From Candidatus Galligastranaerophilus intestinigallinarum (GTDB lineage Bacteria > Cyanobacteriota > Vampirovibrionia > Gastranaerophilales > Gastranaerophilaceae), in NCBI GenBank assembly GCA_018715855.1, contig DVKW01000109.1, forward strand, positions 1 through 25,264: 25,264 nucleotides of DNA, read 5' to 3'. Position 1 is the stretch's first letter; every line of letters begins with the position of its first letter. Below are positions 14,502-22,578 of the stretch, one piece after another. The position numbers and the translations under genes are program-made. The notes below the pieces were generated by a model, which saw only the letters and a list, made by a program, of their open reading frames with translations, searched no databases and had not been told where the DNA came from.

Positions 14502-15460
14502 AGATTTTTAATTTCATCCGTAATTAATTTTAACTCGTCTGAAACAGGCGGGTTTTTGGCTTGGTGCAAATATTCCCTTATAATTTTTGCAAAATCCGCC
14601 TTTTTGAATTCACCCCAACCGTTGTTTTTAAAACAATCATGCAATTCAACAACGGCATGCCCGTTTTCTTCAAATTCGTTTTCATTATTTAACATGTTTT
14701 GTGCAAAATGAAAATTAAGCGCATTTTTAATTAACTTGCCCGTTAAAATGTCCTCAAATTCGCCCGTTTTAATTAAATGCAGCTTATCTTTATTTCTTAA
14801 TTTCGGAATAATTAAATTTGCAATTTCTTTGGCATCTGAGTCAAGAAGAATAAATATAGGAATCTTAATTTCTTCAATTAATTTGTAATACTTTCTTGCC
14901 ACTTGGTTTTTGCCGCCTGCACCAAGAACAAAAATTCCTTCTTTTTTAAAATCAAGCCCCAAAATTTTTGCAAATTCAATTAATAAAATTTCTTCCGTTA
15001 TTCCTTCAACCAAAACAACTTTTGAAACAGGAAAAAGAGTTGCATATTTTTCTCTTGTTTCATTTGAAGTTAAATTATTTTGAAATTTTAACCTCTTTAA
15101 ATTCAAAGGCAAAGTGTTTTCATCAAGCAAATTAATTAGAGCCAAAAAGTCTATTTTTGAATTTAAAAATTCCCTATCTTCATTAGTTAAATAAAAAATT
15201 TTTTCTTCATCATTTTTAATAATTTCGTTTAATTTTAAATCTGTTAAATTTTTAGCTGCGGAATTTAAAATTGTTTGCGCAAGTTCAATTTTTCTTGACA
15301 TTTGAATATCGGAAAGTTTTTCATCGGTTTGAATTAAATATTTTGATAAAACATCGTCAATAACCCTTATATACCTTTCAGAAACGGGTTTAAACCGTGT
15401 CAATCTGTCAAGGCAAATTTGAATATATTCAATTTCAGGAATCTTAAATTTCATTTGCAA
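14498..15460 (-). CDS. Stand-alone TOPRIM-domain protein, OLD-nuclease-like
   Basis: 320 residues. The centre carries a TOPRIM fold: VVLVEGITEEILL (catalytic Glu152), GAGGKN, then ILLDSDA (Asp207 and Asp209) and KTGEFEDIL (Glu234/Glu236), in the order seen in OLD-family nucleases. Residues 1-140 are helical and contain no Walker A or B motif, so the ATPase normally fused in OLD proteins is absent. The C-terminal ~80 residues are unassigned. It may be a metal-dependent nuclease acting alone or with an ATPase encoded elsewhere. A TTG at 15460 has AAGG about 10 nt upstream, and an ATG at 15454 is the alternative start. The stop overlaps the ribbon-helix-helix gene tail to tail. Confidence 0.8.
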   Translation of the reverse strand: MQMKFKIPEIEYIQICLDRLTRFKPVSERYIRVIDDVLSKYLIQTDEKLSDIQMSRKIELAQTILNSAAKNLTDLKLNEIIKNDEEKIFYLTNEDREFLNSKIDFLALINLLDENTLPLNLKRLKFQNNLTSNETREKYATLFPVSKVVLVEGITEEILLIEFAKILGLDFKKEGIFVLGAGGKNQVARKYYKLIEEIKIPIFILLDSDAKEIANLIIPKLRNKDKLHLIKTGEFEDILTGKLIKNALNFHFAQNMLNNENEFEENGHAVVELHDCFKNNGWGEFKKADFAKIIREYLHQAKNPPVSDELKLITDEIKNL

Positions 15461-15556
15461 ACTAAAAAAACCTTTTTTATAATTGTAAAATCAAACAGCC
15501 CAAAAAGGCAATTTTTTTAATTCCCGTGTTTTAAAAAGTATAAGGGCACAGTTTCG

Positions 15557-16948
15557 ATGATAAATAATATAGGGCAGTATAACAGCAATAATATAAAAAA
15601 TCTTCAATCAGCGCCATCAGTTAACCAAAGTTTTAATGGCGCAAAATCAACAAGTGCTGCATCAGAGCCTTCATTTTTATTTTTTCCTTTGAGGAAAGAA
15701 AACGTTTCAAATATATCTGCCCCAAAAACAAAATTAACCACAAAAGAAGAATTTGATTCATATAATGCCCTTTTATATGCTTTTTCAACGTCAGATACGG
15801 AAAAAACAAGCCCACAAGATAACGTTTCAAGACAAACAAAGCTTGATGCCCTTTTAAAAAACGGTGTACTTTTGAATAATAATTCAAACGACAAATCAAC
15901 CGTTCTTCAAAATTTAACAAAAACCATAAATAACCCACGTGCTGCCAATATGGACAATTTAAAAATTGCAGGGCAAATTATAGACACTTTATATAACCCC
16001 GCAATTATAACCCAAAGGTTTGGCGATATTCCGAAAGAAGCACAAACTTTTGTGATGAATAAAGACATTGAAGGCAACTTTGTTAAAGGCGCAAACGGTT
16101 CAATTAACCTGCAAGGTTCAGGCACTTGTGTTGCAGCAAGTGTAGAATTTCATATGGCAAACAAACACCCTGCGGAATTCTCTCGCTGGGCGGAATCTTT
16201 AACAAGCCCCGAAATAAGCGTTAAAAAAGAAATAAATTTATCGGCACTTTCAAAAAACCCGATGAATGCAATTTGGCTTTTAAGAGAATTTGGCGTTAAA
16301 CCGGAAACTATGAATTTTTACAAAGCAAAATTAAACCTAAAACCAGATGAAAACGCAATTGTAAGGGCGCAAATCCAAGATAACTATTGGGATATGGGCG
16401 AAAGAAGCATTCTTGATGTTTTATTCCAATCAACTTTAATGCAATTAGGTTCACAGCAAAGCTATAATTCCCTTACAGATATGAGAGCAGGCAAATTTAA
16501 TTCTAACCCGCAAGGCTTAATTGAATTTGAAAAAACTTTTATTGAATCTATTGTTGAAAATCAGGAAAGAACATCAATTGTATATCAAAATGTAGATAAC
16601 GACCAAAATTTATTAGGTTGGAACACTGATTTATCCGTTATTCAAAAACACATAACAGATACAATAGATATGGGCGAAGATGTTATAGCGGGCTATGTTT
16701 TAACCGCAAAAGAATGCAATGAACCTGCAGACAACCCGAATAAAATTGTAAACGGTCATGAAATCACAATTGTCGGCTACAAAAAAGGGCTGGACGGCAA
16801 ATTAACTTTTGTTTGCAACGATACGGATGACGATAAAAACAAATTTGTTGAATATTCGGCAGATTATCTGCTTCCCAAAATTCACCACGCAGGTTACCCT
16901 GTTGAAATTGTAGAAGACGGCACACAAGCCACAAAGCAAGTTGCTTAA
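15557..16948 (+). CDS. Predicted papain-like cysteine protease with lineage-type N-terminus
   Basis: 463 residues, not a known named family to me. Residues 1-60 are Asn/Ser-rich and probably disordered, with SVNQSFNGAK resembling the leader of the 5743-6765 protein. LQGSGTCVAASVEF places Gln186 and Cys191 as in papain (oxyanion Gln, then nucleophile Cys at a helix start). Far downstream, IVNGHEITIVGYKK gives His401 and LTFVCNDTDDD gives Asn421, the Cys-His-Asn order of clan CA. No classical signal peptide or membrane helix is present, so location is unknown. The ATG at 15557 has AAGGG 10 nt upstream. It is a single gene, and its stop is followed by tRNA-Cys on the other strand. Confidence 0.75.
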   Translation: MINNIGQYNSNNIKNLQSAPSVNQSFNGAKSTSAASEPSFLFFPLRKENVSNISAPKTKLTTKEEFDSYNALLYAFSTSDTEKTSPQDNVSRQTKLDALLKNGVLLNNNSNDKSTVLQNLTKTINNPRAANMDNLKIAGQIIDTLYNPAIITQRFGDIPKEAQTFVMNKDIEGNFVKGANGSINLQGSGTCVAASVEFHMANKHPAEFSRWAESLTSPEISVKKEINLSALSKNPMNAIWLLREFGVKPETMNFYKAKLNLKPDENAIVRAQIQDNYWDMGERSILDVLFQSTLMQLGSQQSYNSLTDMRAGKFNSNPQGLIEFEKTFIESIVENQERTSIVYQNVDNDQNLLGWNTDLSVIQKHITDTIDMGEDVIAGYVLTAKECNEPADNPNKIVNGHEITIVGYKKGLDGKLTFVCNDTDDDKNKFVEYSADYLLPKIHHAGYPVEIVEDGTQATKQVA

Positions 16949-17024
16949 AATTCAATACGGTAATTTTTGCTGTTTTTTAAGGGGTTTATTGTAAATAAAG
17001 CTTTAATTGATATAAAAAAATAAA

Positions 17025-17095
17025 AGGCGACACCCGGATTCGAACCGGGGGTAAAAGCTTTGCAGGCTTCTGCCTTACCACTTGGCCATGTCGCC
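17025..17095 (-). tRNA. tRNA-Cys (GCA)
   Basis: The 71-nt cloverleaf has an acceptor of GGCGACA with TGTCGCC and discriminator U, as expected for tRNA-Cys. The anticodon arm is GAAGC-CTGCAAA-GCTTT with anticodon GCA, and the T loop is GGTTCGAATCC. CCA is not encoded. A T-rich run follows on the minus strand. The 16949-17024 gap holds only this run and a small TAAAGCTTTA palindrome. Confidence 0.97.
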
Positions 17096-17114
17096 ATTTC
17101 AATCAACTTTTAAT

Positions 17115-17143
17115 AATATAAAAAAGACATACCATAAAGTCAA
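17115..17143 (-). promoter_or_regulatory. Promoter of tRNA-Cys
   Basis: On the minus strand, TTGACT (17138-17143), a 17-bp spacer and TATATT (17115-17120) predict a start about 12-13 nt before the tRNA. This is one of the best sigma70-type matches in the window. Confidence 0.75.
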
Positions 17144-17161
17144 GTTATAAAGAATTACCCC

Positions 17162-17189
17162 TTGAAAATTATTATTCAGCCAATATAAT
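17162..17189 (+). promoter_or_regulatory. Promoter of rpmE
   Basis: TTGAAA (17162-17167), a 16-bp spacer and perfect TATAAT (17184-17189) predict a start near 17196. This is about 16 nt before the AAAGGA site of rpmE. Confidence 0.75.
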
Positions 17190-17224
17190 TTATATTAGAC
17201 AAAAAAAGTAAAAGGAATAATGAT

Positions 17225-17425
17225 ATGAAAGAAGGAATACACCCTGATTACAAAAAAACCACAATTAAATGCGTTTGTGGCAATGAAATTGAAACAGGTT
17301 CCGTTGAAGATAACATCACCGTTGAAATTTGCAACGCTTGCCATCCTTTCTTCACAGGCAACCAAAAAATCTTAGACTCTGAAGGTAGAGTTGAAAGATT
17401 CAAAAAACGTTACGAAACAAAATAA
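17225..17425 (+). CDS. rpmE: Ribosomal protein bL31 (zinc-binding form)
   Basis: 66 residues. It opens with KEGIHPDY and carries a zinc ribbon of Cys16, Cys18 (CVC), Cys36 and Cys39 (CNAC), followed by HPFFTG, the bL31 hallmark. The cysteines mark the zinc-containing form, which can act as a zinc store in bacteria that also own a Cys-free copy. It sits on the large subunit near the central protuberance. AAAGGA lies 8 nt before the ATG, with its own promoter upstream and a strong terminator 13 bp downstream. Confidence 0.97.
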   Translation: MKEGIHPDYKKTTIKCVCGNEIETGSVEDNITVEICNACHPFFTGNQKILDSEGRVERFKKRYETK

Positions 17426-17437
17426 CTTTGTAATTTT

Positions 17438-17475
17438 TAAAATGCGGATGTATATTAATATATATCCGCATTTTT
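17438..17475 (+). terminator. Intrinsic terminator after rpmE
   Basis: The arms AATGCGGATGTATA and TATATATCCGCATT close over a TTAA tip into a stem of at least 13 bp with one G-T pair. Upstream A's and downstream T's (17471-17475) allow termination in both directions. Only 25 bp separate it from the thyX ATG. Confidence 0.9.
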
Positions 17476-17500
17476 GTATAAAAAACAAAGGAACAATAAA

Positions 17501-18226
17501 ATGGCAAAACAAAAGTTAAGTGTTGAATTAATTTCTATTCCAAACGATATAATTAAAACAATTTATACGGCATGTAAAACTTGTTACAGCGCAAAATTGC
17601 CGTATGAAAACTATTTGAATGCACCCGATGAAGATAAAATGTTATCTTTAATTAAAAGAGTAATAGGTTCAGGCCACTATTCAACAATAGAACATATTCA
17701 ACTCACCTTTGCCGTTCAAAATGTTTCCCGTGCCTGCACCCACCAATTGGTTAGGCATCGCCATATGAGCTTTTCTCAAAAAAGCCAAAGATATGTTAAA
17801 GAAAAAGGCGAATTTGATTATATAATGCCAAAATCAATTGAAAATAACCCTGAACTTGCCAAAAAATTTGAAGATTTTATTCAAAATACATCAAATCTTT
17901 ATCAAGAATTCATTGAAGCGGGCATTTTAGCGGAAGATGCCAGAAGCATTCTTCCAAATGCAGCAGCAAGCTCTTTGGTGGCATCTTTAAATTTAAGAGA
18001 ATTAATTCACCTTGCAAATTTAAGGCTATGCACAAGAGCACAGGCCGAAATAAGAAGTTTGGTAAAAGCCATGACAGATGAAGTTATTAAAAAAGAACCT
18101 TGGCTAAAACCATATCTAGTTCCAAAATGCGAAAGATTAGGCTATTGTGATGAAGATAAATCTTGCGGAAGAATGAAAACAAAAGAAGAATTAATGCACA
18201 CAAATAACTGTGCCGCACCCGTTTAA
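17501..18226 (+). CDS. thyX: Flavin-dependent thymidylate synthase ThyX
   Basis: 241 residues from ATG 17501, which has AAAGGA 8 nt upstream. An upstream in-frame Met at 17474 falls at the terminator and is rejected. The ThyX signature RHRHMSFSQKSQRY is at 85-98, preceded by SGHYSTIEH, the FAD/dUMP-binding segment, and HQLVR. ThyX makes dTMP from dUMP with methylene-tetrahydrofolate, using FAD and NADPH. The C-terminus has extra cysteines (CERLGYCDEDKSCGR) after the core, a tail whose role I cannot assign. It lies between rpmE and prfA. Confidence 0.96.
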   Translation: MAKQKLSVELISIPNDIIKTIYTACKTCYSAKLPYENYLNAPDEDKMLSLIKRVIGSGHYSTIEHIQLTFAVQNVSRACTHQLVRHRHMSFSQKSQRYVKEKGEFDYIMPKSIENNPELAKKFEDFIQNTSNLYQEFIEAGILAEDARSILPNAAASSLVASLNLRELIHLANLRLCTRAQAEIRSLVKAMTDEVIKKEPWLKPYLVPKCERLGYCDEDKSCGRMKTKEELMHTNNCAAPV

Positions 18227-18241
18227 AAGGACAAAAACAAA

Positions 18242-19324
18242 ATGAACGACATGCTGGATAAAATTAAACAAATTGAAGAAAAATATATAGAATTGGGGTT
18301 AAAATTATCAGACCCAAACACGGTTAATGATTATGAAAAATTTAAAGAGCTTTCAAAACAAAGAAAAGCAATGGAAGAAACCGTAAATACATATAATGCT
18401 TATAAAGAAACGGTTGATGCCATAAAAGAAGCAAAAGAAATGCTCCATGGCGAAAAAGACCCATCCATGAGGGAATATTTAAACAACGAAATTGCAAACA
18501 ATGAAGCAAAAATCCCCGTTTATGAAGAAAAAATGAAAGTTCTTTTACTTCCGAAAGACCCGATGGATGATAAAGACATTATGCTTGAAATAAGGGGTTC
18601 TGCAGGCGGCGATGAAGCAAACATTTTTGCGGGCGATCTTATGAGAATGTATCTTAAATATGCAAACAACAAGGGCTGGCAAACAAAAATTTTATCAATC
18701 AATGAATGCGAAGCAGGCGGTGTTTCAGAAGTTGTTATTTCAGTTAAAGGCGAAAATGTTTATTCACAATTAAAATATGAATCAGGCGTACATAGGGTTC
18801 AAAGGGTTCCTCAAACGGAATCTCAAGGCAGGGTTCACACATCCACGGCAACGGTTGCAGTTATGCCTGAAGTGGATGATGTTGAAGTTGAACTTAATAT
18901 GAACGATATTGAAATTACAACGGCTCGTTCGGGCGGCGCAGGCGGCCAAAACGTAAACAAAGTTGAAACAGCTGCAAGAGTTTTCCATAAACCGACAGGA
19001 ATTATGATTTTCTGCACGGAAGAAAGGTCGCAACTTCAAAACAAAGAAAGAGCACTTCAAATTTTAAAAGCAAAATTATATGATATGGAAGTGCAAAAAC
19101 AAATGAAAGAAGTAACCGACCTTCGCCGTTCTCAAGTGGGAACAGGGGATAGATCCGAACGTATCAGAACCTATAATTTCCCTCAAGGAAGATTAACAGA
19201 CCACAGAATTAACCACAACTTAAACGTGTGGACTGTTATTGAAGGCGATTTGGATGAATTAATTAAACTTTTAATTGAATATGACCAAAAATTAAAACTT
19301 GAAAAATTGGCTGAAATTCAATAA
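18242..19324 (+). CDS. prfA: Peptide chain release factor 1
   Basis: 360 residues, full length. The codon-reading P-x-T tripeptide is PQT at 190-192 in RVQRVPQTESQGR, as in RF1, which reads UAA and UAG. RF2 would have SPF. The catalytic GGQ is at 234-236 in GGAGGQNVNKVETA, with the conserved TDLRRSQVGTGDRSERIRTY further on. It hydrolyses peptidyl-tRNA at stop codons. AAAGGA overlaps the thyX stop, 10 nt before the ATG. prmC, which methylates the GGQ Gln and often follows prfA, is not adjacent. Confidence 0.97.
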   Translation: MNDMLDKIKQIEEKYIELGLKLSDPNTVNDYEKFKELSKQRKAMEETVNTYNAYKETVDAIKEAKEMLHGEKDPSMREYLNNEIANNEAKIPVYEEKMKVLLLPKDPMDDKDIMLEIRGSAGGDEANIFAGDLMRMYLKYANNKGWQTKILSINECEAGGVSEVVISVKGENVYSQLKYESGVHRVQRVPQTESQGRVHTSTATVAVMPEVDDVEVELNMNDIEITTARSGGAGGQNVNKVETAARVFHKPTGIMIFCTEERSQLQNKERALQILKAKLYDMEVQKQMKEVTDLRRSQVGTGDRSERIRTYNFPQGRLTDHRINHNLNVWTVIEGDLDELIKLLIEYDQKLKLEKLAEIQ

Positions 19325-19348
19325 AGAATTTAAAAGGGGAGTATAAAA

Positions 19349-20590
19349 ATGGTTCAATATATTTTAACTGCAGCTTTGGCATTTTTATTCGGTGCAATAA
19401 TTGCAGGTTTTATATTGAATAAAAAACTCGAACTTGAAAAAAACAAAAACCTTGAATTGAACAATGAAAATATAAGTTTAAAAGCCGAATTAAAGGTTTA
19501 TGAAGAAAATAAAGCAAACGAAGAAAACCTAAAAAACCTTATAAAAGAAGAATTTACAAATACCGCAGCAAAAGTTTTAATTGAAAAACAGCAATTTTTA
19601 AATGAACAAAATAAAACTTCCTTAGAAACTTTTTTAAACCCCTTAAAAGAAAAAATAAAAGAATTCCAGCAAAAAGTAGAAAAAGCGGATGAAACAGGCA
19701 AAATAAATACAGCCACCTTGAAAGAAAAAATTGAAGAATTGGTTAAACAAAACCAAATAACATGTAGCCAAACAGAAAAATTATCAAACGCAATTTCTCA
19801 AAATTCAAAATTCAGAGGCTCTATGGGCGAGATGATTTTAGAAAAACTTTTAAAGTCATCAGGTTTAATTGACAAAAAAGAAAACCCAATGGGAAATTAT
19901 GAAACCCAAAAAGGGTTCAGGTCAAAAGATGGTGATACGGGAGTAAAAATTGTAGATGCCGTTATTTACTTATCTGAAGGCAAAAAATCTGTTGTTATAG
20001 ATTCAAAAGCATCTTTAGTTGAATTTATTAATTTTACGGAAACAACAGATGATGATGAAAAACAAAAACATCTAAATGCCTTTTTAGCCGATGTTAAAGA
20101 CAGAATTAAAGAATTGGCAGGTAAATACAACAACTTAGAAGGGCTTATGACCCCTGATTTTACAATTATGTTTATTCCTTTTGAATACCCCCTTACATAC
20201 ATTTATTCAAACCCCGATTTAATTGAATATGCACTTAAAAATAACATTATAATTTCAGGCCCATCAACTTTAATTGCCACTTTAAGAACAATAAATTATT
20301 CTTGGGCACAAAAAAACCAATATGAAAATATTCAAAATATTACAACTTTAGCTAAAAATATTTATGAAAAAACAGCAACTTTAATACAAAAAATTGAAGG
20401 AGTGCAAACTTCTTTTGAAACGGTAAGAAAAAAATTTGACGAGGTATTTTCTACAATAAAAGGAAGAGGCGGCCTTATTGGTCAAGTGGAAAAGCTTAAA
20501 GAATACGGCCTCACACCATCAAAACAAATTGATGAAAAATATTTAGAATCTGAGCCCACGCTTGCAATTGTAGGGCAAAGTCAAGAATAA
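19349..20590 (+). CDS. rmuC: RmuC-family DNA recombination protein
   Basis: 413 residues. One N-terminal membrane helix (4-22) is followed by a charged coiled coil (about 26-150) and the RmuC domain (about 155-365). The domain starts with FRGSMGEMILEKLL and contains GDTGVKIVDAVIYL and SVVIDSKASL (Asp203, Asp218, Lys220), a PD-(D/E)XK nuclease-like arrangement, then FIPFEYPLTYI. RmuC proteins limit recombination at inverted repeats in E. coli. The reaction is not settled. AGGGGAG lies 7 nt before the ATG, and the gene is 24 bp behind prfA, probably co-transcribed. Confidence 0.92.
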   Translation: MVQYILTAALAFLFGAIIAGFILNKKLELEKNKNLELNNENISLKAELKVYEENKANEENLKNLIKEEFTNTAAKVLIEKQQFLNEQNKTSLETFLNPLKEKIKEFQQKVEKADETGKINTATLKEKIEELVKQNQITCSQTEKLSNAISQNSKFRGSMGEMILEKLLKSSGLIDKKENPMGNYETQKGFRSKDGDTGVKIVDAVIYLSEGKKSVVIDSKASLVEFINFTETTDDDEKQKHLNAFLADVKDRIKELAGKYNNLEGLMTPDFTIMFIPFEYPLTYIYSNPDLIEYALKNNIIISGPSTLIATLRTINYSWAQKNQYENIQNITTLAKNIYEKTATLIQKIEGVQTSFETVRKKFDEVFSTIKGRGGLIGQVEKLKEYGLTPSKQIDEKYLESEPTLAIVGQSQE

Positions 20591-20597
20591 AAATTTT

Positions 20598-20626
20598 TTG
20601 AAAAAAGAATTTTTGTGTGGTAAACT
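20598..20626 (+). promoter_or_regulatory. Promoter of pyrF operon
   Basis: TTGAAA (20598-20603), a 17-bp spacer and TAAACT (20621-20626) predict a start near 20633. This is about 12 nt before the GAAGGG ribosome site of pyrF. Confidence 0.65.
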
Positions 20627-20656
20627 ATCAAGGCAGAATAAATAGAAGGGTTAAAT

Positions 20657-21415
20657 ATGGCAGTTTCAAAACCCAAATGTGCAAAAGAAAGAATAATTTT
20701 AGCGCTGGATGTAGATACAATTGAAGAAGCAGAAAAGCTTGTTGCGGAATTAAAAGATTATGTAGGCTTTTTTAAAGTCGGGCTTCAGCTGCAAAGTTTT
20801 GGCTTTGAAGCAAGCGAAATGATTAAAAGCTACGGTTCAAAAGTTTTTTATGATATGAAATTTCACGACATTCCAAATACTGTTGCAAGAGCAAGTGCTA
20901 ATTTGGTTAAAAGAGGAATAGATTTCTTTGACCTTCATATTAAAGGCGGCTCAAAAATGATGAGCGCCACAGTAAAATTGGCAAATGAAACGGCTAAAAG
21001 ATACGGAATGCCAATGCCCACCATTTTAGGGGTTACTTTATTATCAAGCTTTGGGCAAAAAACCTTAACCCAAGAATTAAACGTTAATATGAGCATAGAT
21101 GAATACGTTTCAAGGTTAGCCAGAACCGCCTATGAATCAGGTTTAACAGGCGTTGTAGCTTCAGCTTCGGAAGCTCCCATTATAAGAGAAGAATGCGGCG
21201 ATGATTTCATTATTGTTTGCCCTGCAGTAAGGCCTACTTGGAGTGTTGTAAATGACCAAGTAAGAGTTGTTACGCCTTCTAATGCCGTAAATTCGGGTGT
21301 AGATTATATGGTTGTGGGGCGCCCTGTTACCAATTCGGAAAACAGAATTGAAGCACTTCAATTAATAACCCAAGAAATTGAAGATGCCATGACAGTTGAA
21401 GCCGGCATTATATAA
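20657..21415 (+). CDS. pyrF: Orotidine 5'-phosphate decarboxylase
   Basis: 252 residues of the PyrF barrel: IILALDVDT at strand 1, the catalytic D-x-K-x-x-D-I tetrad YDMKFHDIPNTV (Asp66, Lys68, Asp71), then HIKGG, GVTLLSS, GVVASASEA and the phosphate-binding VVGRPVT. It makes UMP, the last step of pyrimidine synthesis. GAAGGG lies 6 nt before the ATG. Only 14 bp separate its stop from the ald start, and the ald ribosome site begins at the pyrF stop. Confidence 0.96.
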   Translation: MAVSKPKCAKERIILALDVDTIEEAEKLVAELKDYVGFFKVGLQLQSFGFEASEMIKSYGSKVFYDMKFHDIPNTVARASANLVKRGIDFFDLHIKGGSKMMSATVKLANETAKRYGMPMPTILGVTLLSSFGQKTLTQELNVNMSIDEYVSRLARTAYESGLTGVVASASEAPIIREECGDDFIIVCPAVRPTWSVVNDQVRVVTPSNAVNSGVDYMVVGRPVTNSENRIEALQLITQEIEDAMTVEAGII

Positions 21416-21429
21416 AAGGAAATTTGTTT

Positions 21430-22578
21430 ATGAAAATGAAATCCGTTTTCGGTGTTGCAAAAGAATTAAAAAAAGATGAAAGCAGAGTTTCGCTAACTCC
21501 TGATTCTGTTAAATTTTTAACCGAGCATAACCACACAATTTATGTTGAAACAAATGCAGGGCTGCTTAGCGGTTTTAGCGATGAAATGTATATAGAAGCA
21601 GGGGCAAAAATTGTGCAAACCAAAGAAGAACTTTGGGATGTTGCAAACGTTATTGTAAAAGTTAAAGAGCCCCAAAAAGAAGAATATTCTTTATTTAAAG
21701 AAGACCAAATAATTTTTTCATATATGCACCTTGCAGTTGAACCCGAGCTTACAAAAAACCTTTTAAAAAAGAAAGTTTGCGCAATTTGTGCAGAATCTAT
21801 TCAAAATAAAAACGGCGATTTTCCGATTTTAAGGCCGATGTCTGAAGTTGCAGGAAGATTAAGCATACAACTTGGCGCACACTATCTTGAACACCAAAAT
21901 GGCGGCGAAGGCATTTTGTTGGGGGGTGTTCCCGGGGTTAGACCTTCAAAAGTTGTTATAATAGGCGGCGGCATAGTTGGTTCAAATGCCGCAAAAGTGG
22001 CACTTGGAATGGGGGCGGATGTTTCTGTTATAGATACAAATTCAGAAAAGCTTGCTATGCTAGATTTTATATTTAACGGCAACATAAAAACCCACTATTC
22101 AAACCCGACAACCGTTTTAGAAGAAGCTAAAAAAGCGGATATATTAGTAACAGCTGTTTTAAAACCCAATCAAATTGCACCTGTTATAGTTAAAGAAGAA
22201 GTAGTGAAGCAAATGAAAAAAGGGTCTTTTTTAATTGACGTTGCAATAGATCAAGGCGGAAACACAGAAACAATAGATAAGCCCACAACCATATCAGACC
22301 CTGTTTATGAAAAATACGGCGTTATTCACTGCGCAATTCCAAACCTTCCTTCTTTAACGCCAAAAACTTCATCTTATGCATATTCTTATGCAATTTTGCC
22401 ATACATTCACCAAATAGGCGAACTTGGCGGCTTTATGGCAATTAAAGAAGTAGATGCTTTATCTAAAGGTGTTAATACATTCAGAGGCGAGGTTACAAAC
22501 CTTGAACTTGCAAACACCTTTGGCTATGAACACACGGAACTGTCGCTCCTTGTAGGTTTTAGGGTGAACAATGGATAA
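21430..22578 (+). CDS. ald: Alanine dehydrogenase
   Basis: 382 residues from ATG 21430, with AAGGA 9 nt upstream. A TTG two codons earlier is only 3 nt from that site and is less likely. Family features are catalytic Lys79 in VKVKEP and His100 in FSYMHLAVEPEL (21 residues apart, as in Bacillus Ald), RPMSEVAGRLS, and the NAD loop VVIIGGGIVGSNAA followed by the acidic VIDTNSEK. It interconverts alanine with pyruvate and ammonia using NAD, acting in the cytoplasm. Its stop overlaps proB by 8 bp. Confidence 0.96.
   Translation: MKMKSVFGVAKELKKDESRVSLTPDSVKFLTEHNHTIYVETNAGLLSGFSDEMYIEAGAKIVQTKEELWDVANVIVKVKEPQKEEYSLFKEDQIIFSYMHLAVEPELTKNLLKKKVCAICAESIQNKNGDFPILRPMSEVAGRLSIQLGAHYLEHQNGGEGILLGGVPGVRPSKVVIIGGGIVGSNAAKVALGMGADVSVIDTNSEKLAMLDFIFNGNIKTHYSNPTTVLEEAKKADILVTAVLKPNQIAPVIVKEEVVKQMKKGSFLIDVAIDQGGNTETIDKPTTISDPVYEKYGVIHCAIPNLPSLTPKTSSYAYSYAILPYIHQIGELGGFMAIKEVDALSKGVNTFRGEVTNLELANTFGYEHTELSLLVGFRVNNG

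Noticed and set aside
14313..15460. Toxin-antitoxin pair (RHH antitoxin with the next gene)
   Set aside because: The genes are convergent, not an operon, and the partner has TOPRIM rather than toxin motifs.
17474..17500. Upstream start for ThyX
   Set aside because: It begins at the edge of the terminator with no ribosome site. The ATG at 17501 has AAAGGA at 8 nt.
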